Part shown: positions 8,290-16,108 of the stretch, piece after piece
Layout: each line of letters begins with the position of its first letter
Position numbering within the stretch: the stretch's first letter is position 1
The notes under the pieces: model-generated
The model's database searches: none
Told to the model about the DNA's origin: nothing
The model's input: the letters and a program-made list of their open reading frames with translations, nothing else
Translations under genes and position numbers: made by a program
Assembly (NCBI GenBank): GCA_900468625.1
Contig: UBUL01000025.1
Location: forward strand, 1-64,000
DNA: 64,000 nt
From: Hyphomicrobiales bacterium
Lineage (GTDB): Bacteria; Pseudomonadota; Alphaproteobacteria; Rhizobiales; Rhizobiaceae
Direction: 5' to 3'

Positions 8290-8766
8290 ATGGAAGAACC
8301 CTGGACGACCGATCGCGGGCCGATCGTTGCAACCGAACTCGATGTCAGGAAGGCGGCTGCGATCAACACGCTCTTGCTTCGCCCCATCGAGATCCTGCCC
8401 GCCAAAGCCGGCGATCCGATCCGTCCCTTTGCACTTGGTCTCTGGAATGAAATCCGCCCTCTCCTGAAACCCGATGTGCCTGTCATGTCGCTCCGCCGCG
8501 CCACCAGCGCGTTTCTCCATTCCAAGCGCTACTATTACGCCTGCGCGCAACCCGACTCCATGCGCCATGACCTTGCCGGCAATCCAGTCGAACCGCTTTC
8601 CGCCGCAGACAGACAGGCAGCGCAGCAGCGCCTGGCCGTTCTGAAACAGGCGCAGACCAAGGCAACGGTTCAGCGGGAGGAGCCACCTCCGCCCCCGGCA
8701 TTGAGCAAAGCGGAACTCATCCGAGCCTCCCTTCTTGGCAGACGCTCCGACCGCGCCGCCCGCTGA
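8290..8766 (+). CDS. ProQ/FinO-domain RNA-binding protein
   Basis: A 158-residue protein. Residues about 20-100 match the ProQ/FinO RNA-chaperone fold: PIRPFALGLWNEIRPLLKPD, then RRATSAFLHSKRYYYACAQP, then MRHDLAGNPVEPLSAADRQA. The C-terminus is a proline-rich, charged linker ending in a basic helix (LSKAELIRASLLGRRSDRAAR). AGAGGAAC precedes the ATG. ProQ/FinO proteins bind structured RNAs and stabilise sRNA-mRNA pairs; FinO-type copies on plasmids control conjugation. There are no tra genes nearby, so a general or orphan role is more likely. Confidence 0.85.
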   Translation: MEEPWTTDRGPIVATELDVRKAAAINTLLLRPIEILPAKAGDPIRPFALGLWNEIRPLLKPDVPVMSLRRATSAFLHSKRYYYACAQPDSMRHDLAGNPVEPLSAADRQAAQQRLAVLKQAQTKATVQREEPPPPPALSKAELIRASLLGRRSDRAAR

Positions 8767-9176
8767 GACGCCTTTTCCGGCCTATCGACCGCGCCGCTTT
8801 ATCACGCACGTTGAGCACGCCTCCGTGTGCATGCCTTGACGTGACCGACCGCGCACTCTCGGCAAATCCACTATTCGATTGCCGACGGTCGCATCGCCAC
8901 TGTTATGGAGATGCCTGTGCGGATATTCTGCGTTACGGTTCCGGCATCTGGTGCGAAGACATTTCCGTCCAGCCCATTCACTATGCCGGCGACCCGAACT
9001 GCCGGAGCCGGCTTTCCGGGCGAATGGCACGCTGAACCTGGCTTGAAGAGGTCGATTGACGCGATGATGCAGGACAGGTTCCGGTTCATTTTCGATGCAT
9101 GAAGCGCAGGTGCTCGGACCTGTTGGACAGAGGTCCGGTGCGCGTTTATTCATTTCGCTGTTGTCGGGAGTTTCTG
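8767..9176. other. 410-base gap, nothing recognised
   Basis: No supported gene. An in-frame codon at 9099 extends the following hydrolase gene, but the extension lacks a ribosome-binding site and conserved-looking sequence. Confidence 0.4.
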
Positions 9177-10061
9177 ATGTCAAATCCTGTCGTGAAGTCG
9201 TTTTGGGACAAGCCAACGGGAAGCTGGCAATATGTCTTCCATGATCCGGAAACGATGAAGGGCGCAATCGTCGATCCGGTCCTCGGATACGATCCGCTCG
9301 CAGGCGCGATCGACACGGTGCGCGCCGATGAAATCCTCGCCTATGTGAGGCTTGCGGGTATCGAGGTCGTCTGGATATTGGATACGCATCCCCATGCCGA
9401 TCATTTTTCTGCCGCGCCTTACCTCAAGGAGCGGCTGGGCGCGCCGACGGCAATCGGCGAGCACGTGCCAAAGGTTCAGCGTCTTTGGAAAGGCATCTAC
9501 AATCTGGGCGGCGACTTCCGTACCGACGGGTCGCAATGGGACCGGCTGCTCAAGGACGGCGAAATCTTCCACCTCGGCAACCTTCCGGTCACCGTCTTCT
9601 TCTCGCCCGGCCACACCATGGCGTCTATCACCTACGTCGCTCGGGACGCCGCCTTCGTCCATGATACGCTGATGATGCCCGACAGCGGTTCCAGCCGAGC
9701 TGATTTTCCGGGAGGAAATTCACGCGAGCTGTATCGAAGCATCCGCCGAATCCTGGAGCTTCCTTCCAACACCCGGCTCTTCGTCGGCCACGACTATGCA
9801 CCGAACGGGCGGGCGCCATTATGCGAAGCGACGGTCGAGAGCCACATTGCTTCAAACCGGCATTTCGCGGGATTGCCGATGGAAGACGACTTTGTGAAGG
9901 TGCGGGACGAACGCGACGCCACGCTGCCGCTGCCGAAACTCATGCTGGCCGCCCTACAGGTGAATATCCGCGGCGGCCGCTTGCCGGAGCCGGAGAGCAA
10001 CGGCCTGTCGTATCTGAAGATACCGATCGGCTATTTCGAATCTCGATCCTGCAATGGCTGA
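9177..10061 (+). CDS. metallo-β-lactamase-fold hydrolase, ETHE1/persulfide dioxygenase-like
   Basis: About 294 residues from the ATG at 9177 (GGGAG upstream). Metal ligands of the fold are present: THPHADH (about residue 68), FSPGHT (about 147), a later Asp (FVHDTLMMPDSG) and GHDY (about 206). The spacing and the closing NGLSYLKIP segment match ETHE1-like persulfide dioxygenases (mononuclear iron, oxidising glutathione persulfide to sulfite). The Agrobacterium/Xylella Blh protein is a longer relative carrying a rhodanese domain; here no rhodanese domain follows and no BigR-type regulator is adjacent. Glyoxalase II is the alternative. Confidence 0.85.
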   Translation: MSNPVVKSFWDKPTGSWQYVFHDPETMKGAIVDPVLGYDPLAGAIDTVRADEILAYVRLAGIEVVWILDTHPHADHFSAAPYLKERLGAPTAIGEHVPKVQRLWKGIYNLGGDFRTDGSQWDRLLKDGEIFHLGNLPVTVFFSPGHTMASITYVARDAAFVHDTLMMPDSGSSRADFPGGNSRELYRSIRRILELPSNTRLFVGHDYAPNGRAPLCEATVESHIASNRHFAGLPMEDDFVKVRDERDATLPLPKLMLAALQVNIRGGRLPEPESNGLSYLKIPIGYFESRSCNG

Positions 10062-10406
10062 TACCGCAGGAAGACCGAAACAGCGGCCCAACGACTGGGT
10101 TCGATCCTCTTTGGCCGGTTGATCGCCGCCGCGCGTCATACCCGTCCGCATCCGGTCCGCTGTTCCCCCGAATACCGGCATATGATCGGATTGATCAGGA
10201 ATGCCAGAAACTCAGGGCAGTCGAGAAAAAGTTCGAAGCGGTTTTCCGTCCGACGTCAGATGGCAGGCCTGGATCGTCATCATAACCTTGGAGGCGTGAG
10301 CGCCTTGTCCCGCCATTGAAGGGCCGAGCGGCTGTTCGAACGGCAGGTAAGCCCGCCGAGTGCATGATGCCGGCGCAGGGGTCCGAAAGGCTCCCGATCG
10401 CCGCGA
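10062..10406. other. 345-base gap, nothing recognised
   Basis: Short open frames on both strands are not convincing. No repeat or clear terminator was found downstream of the hydrolase. Confidence 0.35.
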
Positions 10407-10496
10407 TCAGAGCCAGTTCAACGAAAGGCAGATGTTGCAGGCAATCGCAAGCCACGCCACAATGATTGCTGCAAACAGGATGAACTCAACCCTCAT
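10407..10496 (-). CDS. possible 29-residue membrane miniprotein
   Basis: Reads MRVEFILFAAIIVAWLAIAC followed by NICLSLNWL: a single hydrophobic helix with an N-terminal arginine. The frame is open further upstream to 10673 but without hydrophobic character, and that part overlaps a family B repeat. A weak AAAGAAG precedes the ATG. It could be a genuine small protein or chance; no homologue can be claimed. Confidence 0.3.
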   Translation of the reverse strand: MRVEFILFAAIIVAWLAIACNICLSLNWL

Positions 10497-10617
10497 GCTT
10501 CTTTGAGGTTCCTTGAAATCCACGCCGATGCCGGCTGTATTGGCGGAGCTTGCTTTTCTCACGGGCGAGCGCATCCTGGCCAGTATTCTTCCAAACACGC
10601 CAACCCTCTTGAAGCTT

Positions 10618-10670
10618 CTAGAGTCGGATGTCGCCTGAAATCCCCTGACACTTTCGGCATCGCGCTCTAG
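10618..10670. repeat. intergenic mosaic repeat, family B (half copy)
   Basis: Matches the right half of the copies at 2301-2413 and 55723-55832 (GAGTCGGATGTCGCCTGAAA ... CTTTCGGCATCGCGCTCT). It abuts the stop of the 73-residue gene and may mark the 3' end of the YcaO-TfuA operon. Confidence 0.65.
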
Positions 10671-10888
10671 CAATGACCATGCGTGTCACTGACAAGTCCG
10701 TTCAAATGCGCATTTGAAAGCGCTGGAGATTCGGTCTTCAAGACGGAAAAAAGAGCCTCTTGAGCTGCCTTTATCAGGAACACGGCCTGCGGCGTATCGA
10801 GCTCGCTGGCGATTTGAGCGGCATATTGCATCATTTTTACAAGCGCCAAGATCTCGCAATGACGCTCATGTCCTTCAAAATCGATCAC
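10667..10888 (-). CDS. small helical protein of unknown function
   Basis: The likely start is GTG at 10888 with GAGG eight bases upstream, giving 73 residues (GTG-initiated IDFEGHERHCEILALVKMM, then a helix containing IASELDTPQAVFLIKAAQEA). An upstream TTG at 10957 lacks a ribosome-binding site. No family recognised; composition is soluble and helical. It lies 106 bases after tfuA on the same strand and could be the last member of that operon or an independent gene. Confidence 0.55.
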   Translation of the reverse strand: MIDFEGHERHCEILALVKMMQYAAQIASELDTPQAVFLIKAAQEALFSVLKTESPALSNAHLNGLVSDTHGHC

Positions 10889-10994
10889 TCTTAAAGCCTC
10901 AACAAATGATTTCCTGAGGCGAGATTGGCATAATTCGAGAGATGACGTGCGTTGCAAAAGCGTTGCACACGCAACGACTGCATTAAAGAATCAA

Positions 10995-11699
10995 TTACAT
11001 ACGGTAAAATTGTGGGAAGAGTTTGCGCCATAGCGGAGTTGCATTGAAGGACCAGTCCGCCATCTGTGCCGGCGATGGCGTCTCGGCAATTGCGCGCATC
11101 AGCCCGATGGCATCCCGGCGCTTCTGGTTGGTCCACGCAGTTGCGACGAGTGCCCTCACCTGCCCTATGTCCATATCGGCAGCTTCGGCAACACGCCTCC
11201 AGGTCCGATCCTTGAAAAATACACGCCGGGCTGCCTGGGAGAGCCGCAAAGCCTCTTCCTCACTGACAATACCTTGGCCAATCGCTGCCTCGATTGTCGC
11301 ATCGACATTGACCAGCGGCACCGACAAAGCGGGGTAGCCCAGTTCCGCCGGGCCATGAAGGAGAGCGACGTCCGCATCCTCCACCCGGCGCCCGGAAGCA
11401 TAGTCATCGAAGATCCGGCCAATGCCGATCATGCCGTAAGCCTGGCACTCCACCGCGCGGAGCGCTCCCATGCTGGCTGCTCCAAACACCGAGACACCCC
11501 TGGACAGGGCGAAGAGCAGCTCCTTGTGCCAGACCGGCGCGACGAACTCGAACTGACCGTCGACAAGGCCGATAGCAGTCGCACCATCCTCGACAGCTCT
11601 GACGACGTCGCCTTGGCATGCGGGCGGCCGTAGGATCATCGTATCGTCTGCGAAAGCTTTGGCATCGGGCAAACTCGGGCCTGCGAAGATCACTTTCAC
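10995..11699 (-). CDS. TfuA-like protein (YcaO partner)
   Basis: Starting at GTG 11699 the protein is about 234 residues and opens with VKVIFAGPSLPDAK, the typical TfuA-core start. VFGAASMGALRAVE (about 80-93), GIGRIFDDYASGR and DADVALLHGP are the strongest family segments. The GTG overlaps the ycaO stop (GTGA) and AAAGGG lies upstream, indicating translational coupling; the open frame extending to 11933 is within ycaO and not used. TfuA was first named for trifolitoxin production. In methanogens and thioamide RiPP pathways TfuA works with YcaO to replace a backbone amide oxygen by sulfur, probably by delivering sulfide. Confidence 0.9.
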   Translation of the reverse strand: MKVIFAGPSLPDAKAFADDTMILRPPACQGDVVRAVEDGATAIGLVDGQFEFVAPVWHKELLFALSRGVSVFGAASMGALRAVECQAYGMIGIGRIFDDYASGRRVEDADVALLHGPAELGYPALSVPLVNVDATIEAAIGQGIVSEEEALRLSQAARRVFFKDRTWRRVAEAADMDIGQVRALVATAWTNQKRRDAIGLMRAIAETPSPAQMADWSFNATPLWRKLFPQFYRM

Positions 11700-12868
11700 A
11701 GGAAACCCTTTGACAATGCGCGGCTGCCGAAACGAATTCGGCGATCCCCGTCCGGATGCTCGAGCTGCGGCGCGAAGACCTTTGCGACCGACGCCGGCAA
11801 CCATTCGGGTGACAGTTCGACTGCATAAAGCTGGTCGATACCGCCTCGCAACAGAGCCTCGACAAGCTGGTCGAGCGCATCTTGCGCGGACCCGGCCGAC
11901 ATCACCGGCAATTCGTTGATGTTCGTCGTGCATCGAGCCCGAAACGACTGCAGGTGTGCGGGATCGGCGCGGCGTGAGAACAGCTCGGGGACAAGATCAT
12001 CCCTGGCACCGGCGATGAACGTCATCCGAGATTGCACGGCCTCGGAAATTGCCCGGGCCGCCGCCACGTTGGGCGAGAGGGACGCTCCGGCCCCCATGGT
12101 CAAGTCGACATATCTCAGCGAGTTGTCATCGCCTTTCGGCCGCAGCAACGCGACGACGGAGGCAACGGCCAGATCGCTCGTCACATCGAAAAGGGCGAGA
12201 TCGAAGTCCGCCGAGAAAATCTTCTCCAGCATCTCGCGAATATCCTGATCTTCGATGCTGTACGGATCTATCCGGCGTGCATATCGACACGCCGGGTCTT
12301 CAACATCCCAGAGGACACAGGCATCCCGCTCTATCCGTTCCAGCAACCCGTGCAAGACGGCCTCGTGCCAGGTATTGCCTGATGCCAATCCATCCGATGA
12401 CACCCAAAATCGCGGGCTGACATGCGTCCGGTCAAGATGAATGGCCTCGAAAGGAACGAATATTGGGGCGCTCTTCGCCAGATCGCGGGCCTGACACCAT
12501 CTGATTTGTTCAGCGGTTCCTACCGGTTGCGCGCCAATCGCCAGCAGATCGTCCAAGCAATCCGTCGCATGACCGCTTGCGGCAAGGTCATCCAGACTTG
12601 CCATCAACGCTGAACAATGGGGTTGGGTCGCGACCGATCGCTCGATCGCTTCCATCACCGCAGATGTCTTCGCGGAAATTTCGTCCAAACCCTTGCCCTG
12701 GGCTATAACGATCGCCTTGGAGTTCGGGGCGTAGGCGCACCAGACGGGAATGCCTATTCGGTCGAGCTCGGTCTGACGGCCAACGCGGGTTATGCCAAGC
12801 CGCCTCAGAGAAGGCGAAACCTTGGACAGGGTTTCGCCGGGGGAACAGGCTCTAAAGCTGTTGGACAC
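11696..12868 (-). CDS. YcaO-domain ATP-dependent cyclodehydratase/thioamide synthetase
   Basis: A 390-residue YcaO enzyme. ATP/Mg-binding signatures are in place: SAVMEAIERSVA (about 69-80), the paired helix EAVLHGLLERIERDA (about 175-189) and ARAISEAVQSRMTFIAGARD (about 275-294). YcaO enzymes phosphorylate a peptide amide and add a nucleophile, yielding azolines or, with TfuA, thioamides. The C-terminus (RIRFGSRALSKGFL) lacks the PxPxP end of azoline-forming RiPP cyclodehydratases, and no E1-like or ocin-ThiF partner is encoded nearby; both points favour the TfuA-dependent thioamidation class. The probable GTG start follows the 72-residue gene by 14 bases and tfuA overlaps its stop. Confidence 0.92.
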   Translation of the reverse strand: MSNSFRACSPGETLSKVSPSLRRLGITRVGRQTELDRIGIPVWCAYAPNSKAIVIAQGKGLDEISAKTSAVMEAIERSVATQPHCSALMASLDDLAASGHATDCLDDLLAIGAQPVGTAEQIRWCQARDLAKSAPIFVPFEAIHLDRTHVSPRFWVSSDGLASGNTWHEAVLHGLLERIERDACVLWDVEDPACRYARRIDPYSIEDQDIREMLEKIFSADFDLALFDVTSDLAVASVVALLRPKGDDNSLRYVDLTMGAGASLSPNVAAARAISEAVQSRMTFIAGARDDLVPELFSRRADPAHLQSFRARCTTNINELPVMSAGSAQDALDQLVEALLRGGIDQLYAVELSPEWLPASVAKVFAPQLEHPDGDRRIRFGSRALSKGFL

Positions 12869-12882
12869 CGATCAATCAGCAC

Positions 12883-13101
12883 CTAACCCTCATAGAGGCC
12901 CGACGCCGCGGAGCTTGCGGACTTCAGCGCCACCGCGAAATCGACATCCTTCTCCACTCTGACCCCTTTGGCTCGCCAGGCTTCGGCTTTCGCCAGGTCA
13001 CCCGACAGCCGCCGCGTATATCGAACGACCGTCCCCTTTTCGAGGTCAACCAGCCAAAGACCCTCTTCGCCGTGAATGCCAATCAGAACTGCACCCGCCA
13101 T
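12883..13101 (-). CDS. 72-residue orphan protein in the YcaO-TfuA operon (candidate substrate or accessory)
   Basis: GGAAGAG precedes the ATG, and the gene sits 13 bases after the BTAD regulator and 14 before ycaO, so it is a genuine operon member. The N-terminal two thirds look folded (VLIGIHGEEGLWLVDLEKGT, VVRYTRRLSGDLAKAEAW). The C-terminus is a small-residue tail, ALKSASSAASGLYEG. There is no Cys, so any YcaO chemistry on it would act on Ser or on backbone amides. Precursor peptide, recognition protein and unrelated function all remain possible; I do not recognise a family. Confidence 0.75.
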   Translation of the reverse strand: MAGAVLIGIHGEEGLWLVDLEKGTVVRYTRRLSGDLAKAEAWRAKGVRVEKDVDFAVALKSASSAASGLYEG

Positions 13102-13114
13102 AATCTCTTCCTTT

Positions 13115-14923
13115 TCAAAATCCGGCCTTCAGCAGGCCTTCTCTGTAATGCTCTGTCTGCCATTTTTCCTTGTTTGGAATCATGGACAGCCATGCCTCCA
13201 GATCGAAATTCGGATTGTCGCGTAAAGCGCGCAGTCGATACGTCTTCGCCTTGGCAAGATTCCCCAGCATCGCCCAACTTGCCGCCGCGAGTCTGCTTGC
13301 CGGTCCCGGGTCTCTCATCCTGTCCAGGTAAGCCAATGCTTCGGTGTATTCTCCAAGGAAATAGCTGGCTCCCGCGGCGGTCCAATAATAGTAGTCCGGG
13401 GCAAGCGGATTGAGGTCAAGAGCCATTGAAACCTTCACTAATGCCGCTTTCGGATTGGCGCCATGGGTGAGGCAATCGGCGTGGCTGCAGATCACATCCG
13501 CATAGTGCGGGCTGAGGTCCTCGGCATTCGACAAGGCCTCCAGGCTGCCGTCGATATTGCCGCGGTAGAGCCGAACGGCACCGATTTCCTTGTAGCCTCC
13601 GGCGAACCGGCTGTCATCACGGATTGCGTCCGCCGCCATTTTCTCCGCTTGAAGCAGCAAATCGCCATCGCCGCGCGCCGTCAGAACCCATTCCATCGTC
13701 AGCGTTCTGGCGATGCCCGCAAGCGCCGCCGCAAAGCCCCGTTCGTGCTCGAGAGCTTGCTTGAAATGCTTGCGCGCGCGGCGGACATTCTGAAGACCCA
13801 GGCGGGACAGGCATTGTACGCCTTCAAGATAGGCAAAATAGGCCTGAGGCTTGCAGCTGAAATCAGACACGATGCCGTGGAAGGCACCGACACGCTCGAT
13901 GATGGAGTTCTGGATCGCAGTGGCGATCGCGTTGCGATGCTCCGTTATGGCCGCGTTATCCAGCTGGACGCGCGTTGCCCAGACAATTTCATCGCGCGGC
14001 ATGAAAATCAGCTGTGCGAAAAGGCTGTCGCCCGTCCTCTTCGTATCCAGCGCGTAGACCACATTATGCTGCCTGAGAAGCCCAGCCTTGTTGTTTGAGG
14101 AGCGAATCCTCTCTGCCGTGTAGGGAGCGACCACGGAGACGCTTCGATCGACGCAGAGGCTGATCGTCAAGTCTTCGATGACCGCATTGGCGAGCGAGCC
14201 GGCTTGCTCCGATTCCTCCAGTGTCTCCGGAGGAAGCAGGGCGATACGCGGCACTCTGCTGTCGGCGGCGGGCGGAATTGTATCTTCGGCCGGGCGGCTT
14301 GAATTCGAATCTTTCGTTTCGCCAATCACCTGGATGTAAGAGGTGATTTTCTCGCCAAGCGCTATCCTGACCTCGTCATCGGAGTGATCCCGGTCCAGCA
14401 GAAGCATGGCTGCACGCTTCAATTCCCCGCGATATTGGGGCGAAGAGGATTCGTTCAGCGTCTTGAAGAATTCGGTTCGCAGCTCTCCTGCGAGCCGCGC
14501 CCGAACGTCGCGCACCCAGACCGCCACAGCCGCGGAACCGCTGCCGTAAGCCGGTAGAAACTCCTTGGCGACGGCATCGCTCAGCGCGCCGAGCTTGGCA
14601 ACGCCGGACGTACTTTCGATGGCATCCAGATCGCATCGCAACGCGTCGCGGTTCAAAGCGATGTTCGTGGCGACGCCGCTGATCAGCGGCTTGGGGGAGT
14701 TGGACGTCGCAGTCGCCAAACGCAGCAGGGTCGATCTCAGGTTGGCACCGGCTGCCAGCAGATTGCTGGGCCAGAGAAAAGCTGCCAGATCCTTCCGGGG
14801 TATGGATCGTCGGCTGTCATAGAGATAGGCCAGCATGAGCAGCGCCTGTCTAGGCACATTCACACGATCGCCCTTCTCATCATAAAGGGCGCAGCTGCCG
14901 AGGGTCGTTAAATGAAATGTCAT
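13115..14923 (-). CDS. BTAD/SARP-type transcriptional regulator with TolB-like and TPR domains
   Basis: 602 residues. An N-terminal winged-helix OmpR/SARP-like domain (residues about 1-90: LGSCALYDEKGDRVNVPRQA, RKDLAAFLWP, ANLRSTLLRL) is followed by a BTAD-like helical region (about 95-190). Next comes a TolB/adenylate-cyclase-associated α/β domain (about 225-335: IALLPPETLEESEQAGSLAN ... IVWATRVQLD) and C-terminal tetratricopeptide repeats (about 350-590). Such proteins often control secondary-metabolite operons. It is nine bases after the XRE gene and 13 before the 72-residue gene, so it most likely controls this operon. No receiver or ATPase (NB-ARC) domain is visible. Confidence 0.8.
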   Translation of the reverse strand: MTFHLTTLGSCALYDEKGDRVNVPRQALLMLAYLYDSRRSIPRKDLAAFLWPSNLLAAGANLRSTLLRLATATSNSPKPLISGVATNIALNRDALRCDLDAIESTSGVAKLGALSDAVAKEFLPAYGSGSAAVAVWVRDVRARLAGELRTEFFKTLNESSSPQYRGELKRAAMLLLDRDHSDDEVRIALGEKITSYIQVIGETKDSNSSRPAEDTIPPAADSRVPRIALLPPETLEESEQAGSLANAVIEDLTISLCVDRSVSVVAPYTAERIRSSNNKAGLLRQHNVVYALDTKRTGDSLFAQLIFMPRDEIVWATRVQLDNAAITEHRNAIATAIQNSIIERVGAFHGIVSDFSCKPQAYFAYLEGVQCLSRLGLQNVRRARKHFKQALEHERGFAAALAGIARTLTMEWVLTARGDGDLLLQAEKMAADAIRDDSRFAGGYKEIGAVRLYRGNIDGSLEALSNAEDLSPHYADVICSHADCLTHGANPKAALVKVSMALDLNPLAPDYYYWTAAGASYFLGEYTEALAYLDRMRDPGPASRLAAASWAMLGNLAKAKTYRLRALRDNPNFDLEAWLSMIPNKEKWQTEHYREGLLKAGF

Positions 14924-14932
14924 CTTGCCGGA

Positions 14933-15316
14933 TCAGTGCTCGTTGCCAGTTTCGCTTGATTGCACAAAGGAGAGGATCTTCGCCCGCAACCGCTTGTCCT
15001 CGATCCCCGACAAGGCTGTTCGCAAAACGGCCTTATGATGATTCGCAAGCCGAAAATTAGCTAACGCCTCCCTGGAAGGAGAGACGTCGTCCGAGGCACT
15101 TTCGAAGAAGAACATGATCGGAACATCGAGAATTTCTGAAATATGCAGAAGGTGGCCGGCACTGATTTTTTCGAAGCCGTATTCGCATTTCTTGAGCTCT
15201 TGAGGACTTATACGAAGTTTCTCGGCCAATACATCCCGCGTAATTGACAATTCCTTCCGGCGCAGACGGATGCGCAATCCAACTTCAGCATCGATTGCAT
15301 CGGGTCTTTTATCCAT
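14933..15316 (-). CDS. XRE-family helix-turn-helix regulator
   Basis: About 127 residues from the ATG at 15316 (MDKRPDAIDAEVG). The Cro/CI HTH spans about residues 12-70: RIRLRRKELSITRDVLAEKL, then ISPQELKKCEYGFEKISAGH, then EILDVPIMFFFES. This resembles the single-domain regulators common in rhizobia, with a helical C-terminal tail. First gene of the YcaO-TfuA operon, with nine bases to the BTAD gene. It may autoregulate the operon from the long upstream region. Confidence 0.85.
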   Translation of the reverse strand: MDKRPDAIDAEVGLRIRLRRKELSITRDVLAEKLRISPQELKKCEYGFEKISAGHLLHISEILDVPIMFFFESASDDVSPSREALANFRLANHHKAVLRTALSGIEDKRLRAKILSFVQSSETGNEH

Positions 15317-15887
15317 AAAGAAACCATCCGAAGAAAAACTGCCTTTATGTTCGCAGGTTTCCCTTGAATTCACAATCTTCCAGCAAGGCACTCAAGATCA
15401 ATTTTACACGGCGTCGATAGATTTCCGATCTGCTATATTAGGGATCTGACAAATTATTCCATGCCGCCATTGCTTGCAGTATTTCCGACGTGCTTCTGTT
15501 CCCAGATGCGTCAAAGAACGATGCGCCTCGCCCCTGCCCAATTCCTTAAATCGGAGTGAGAAGTGTGTCCCGCCAGCGCACTTGCCCCCCACGGCCGCGC
15601 CCGGCGAGGTCCGTTTTGCGCCAACGCTCTCCGATATGGGAAGAAAAATTCAGCCTGAGCAGCAAAAGATAAACACAGCCTGCAAAAATCCAGCTTTTGT
15701 TAATGGTTTGCGTCAGATCATGCGGCGTTGCCGCTGAGCGTTGTCTTCCAAGAACGATCCAGTGTCGGCAAGCAACCGAAAGCCTATTCGCGCTGCACGA
15801 ATGATTTGAGGCAGCTTTTCCTCACCATTCCCGCGAAAGCCCGATGACGGTGCCCGCCTCTTTCTTGTCGTTCCTGAAAAAGGCCTC
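15317..15887. other. 571-base divergent intergenic region
   Basis: Separates the XRE-led operon from the FecR-led one and is noticeably AT-richer around 15350-15480. No supported gene, repeat or strong hairpin. Promoters for both operons should be here; I could not assign a confident consensus. Confidence 0.4.
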
Positions 15888-16106
15888 ATGCAGAAGCTTA
15901 CTCCGTTTCCCCGCCAGGATCGCGATCGATCATATCCCTACGAGCCGGATACCGGCTCCGGGGCTTCCGAAGGACGCGAACCGATGCAGTTGCCACGGCG
16001 CAAACGTCAGGCTCTGGCTGGAGTGGCAAACGACTTGGACGCGCTTTGGGCGCGGCTGAGGCGCAACGCATCACCCAGCCCAGTCAACTCGGATATCGGA
16101 GGGTAA
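15888..16106 (+). CDS. 72-residue hydrophilic protein of unknown function
   Basis: Starts at an ATG preceded by AAAAAGG and ends in a TAA that overlaps the ribosome-binding site of the FecR-domain gene three bases on, so the two are probably coupled. Sequence is Pro/Arg-rich and probably disordered (MQKLTPFPRQDRDRSYPYEP), with one helix (LAGVANDLDALWARLRR). No family recognised. Confidence 0.55.
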   Translation: MQKLTPFPRQDRDRSYPYEPDTGSGASEGREPMQLPRRKRQALAGVANDLDALWARLRRNASPSPVNSDIGG

Positions 16107-16108
16107 CC

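Noticed and set aside
9099-9176. Extended N-terminus of the ETHE1-like hydrolase
   Set aside because: The extra 26 residues lack a ribosome-binding site and look random; GGGAG before the ATG at 9177 decides the start.
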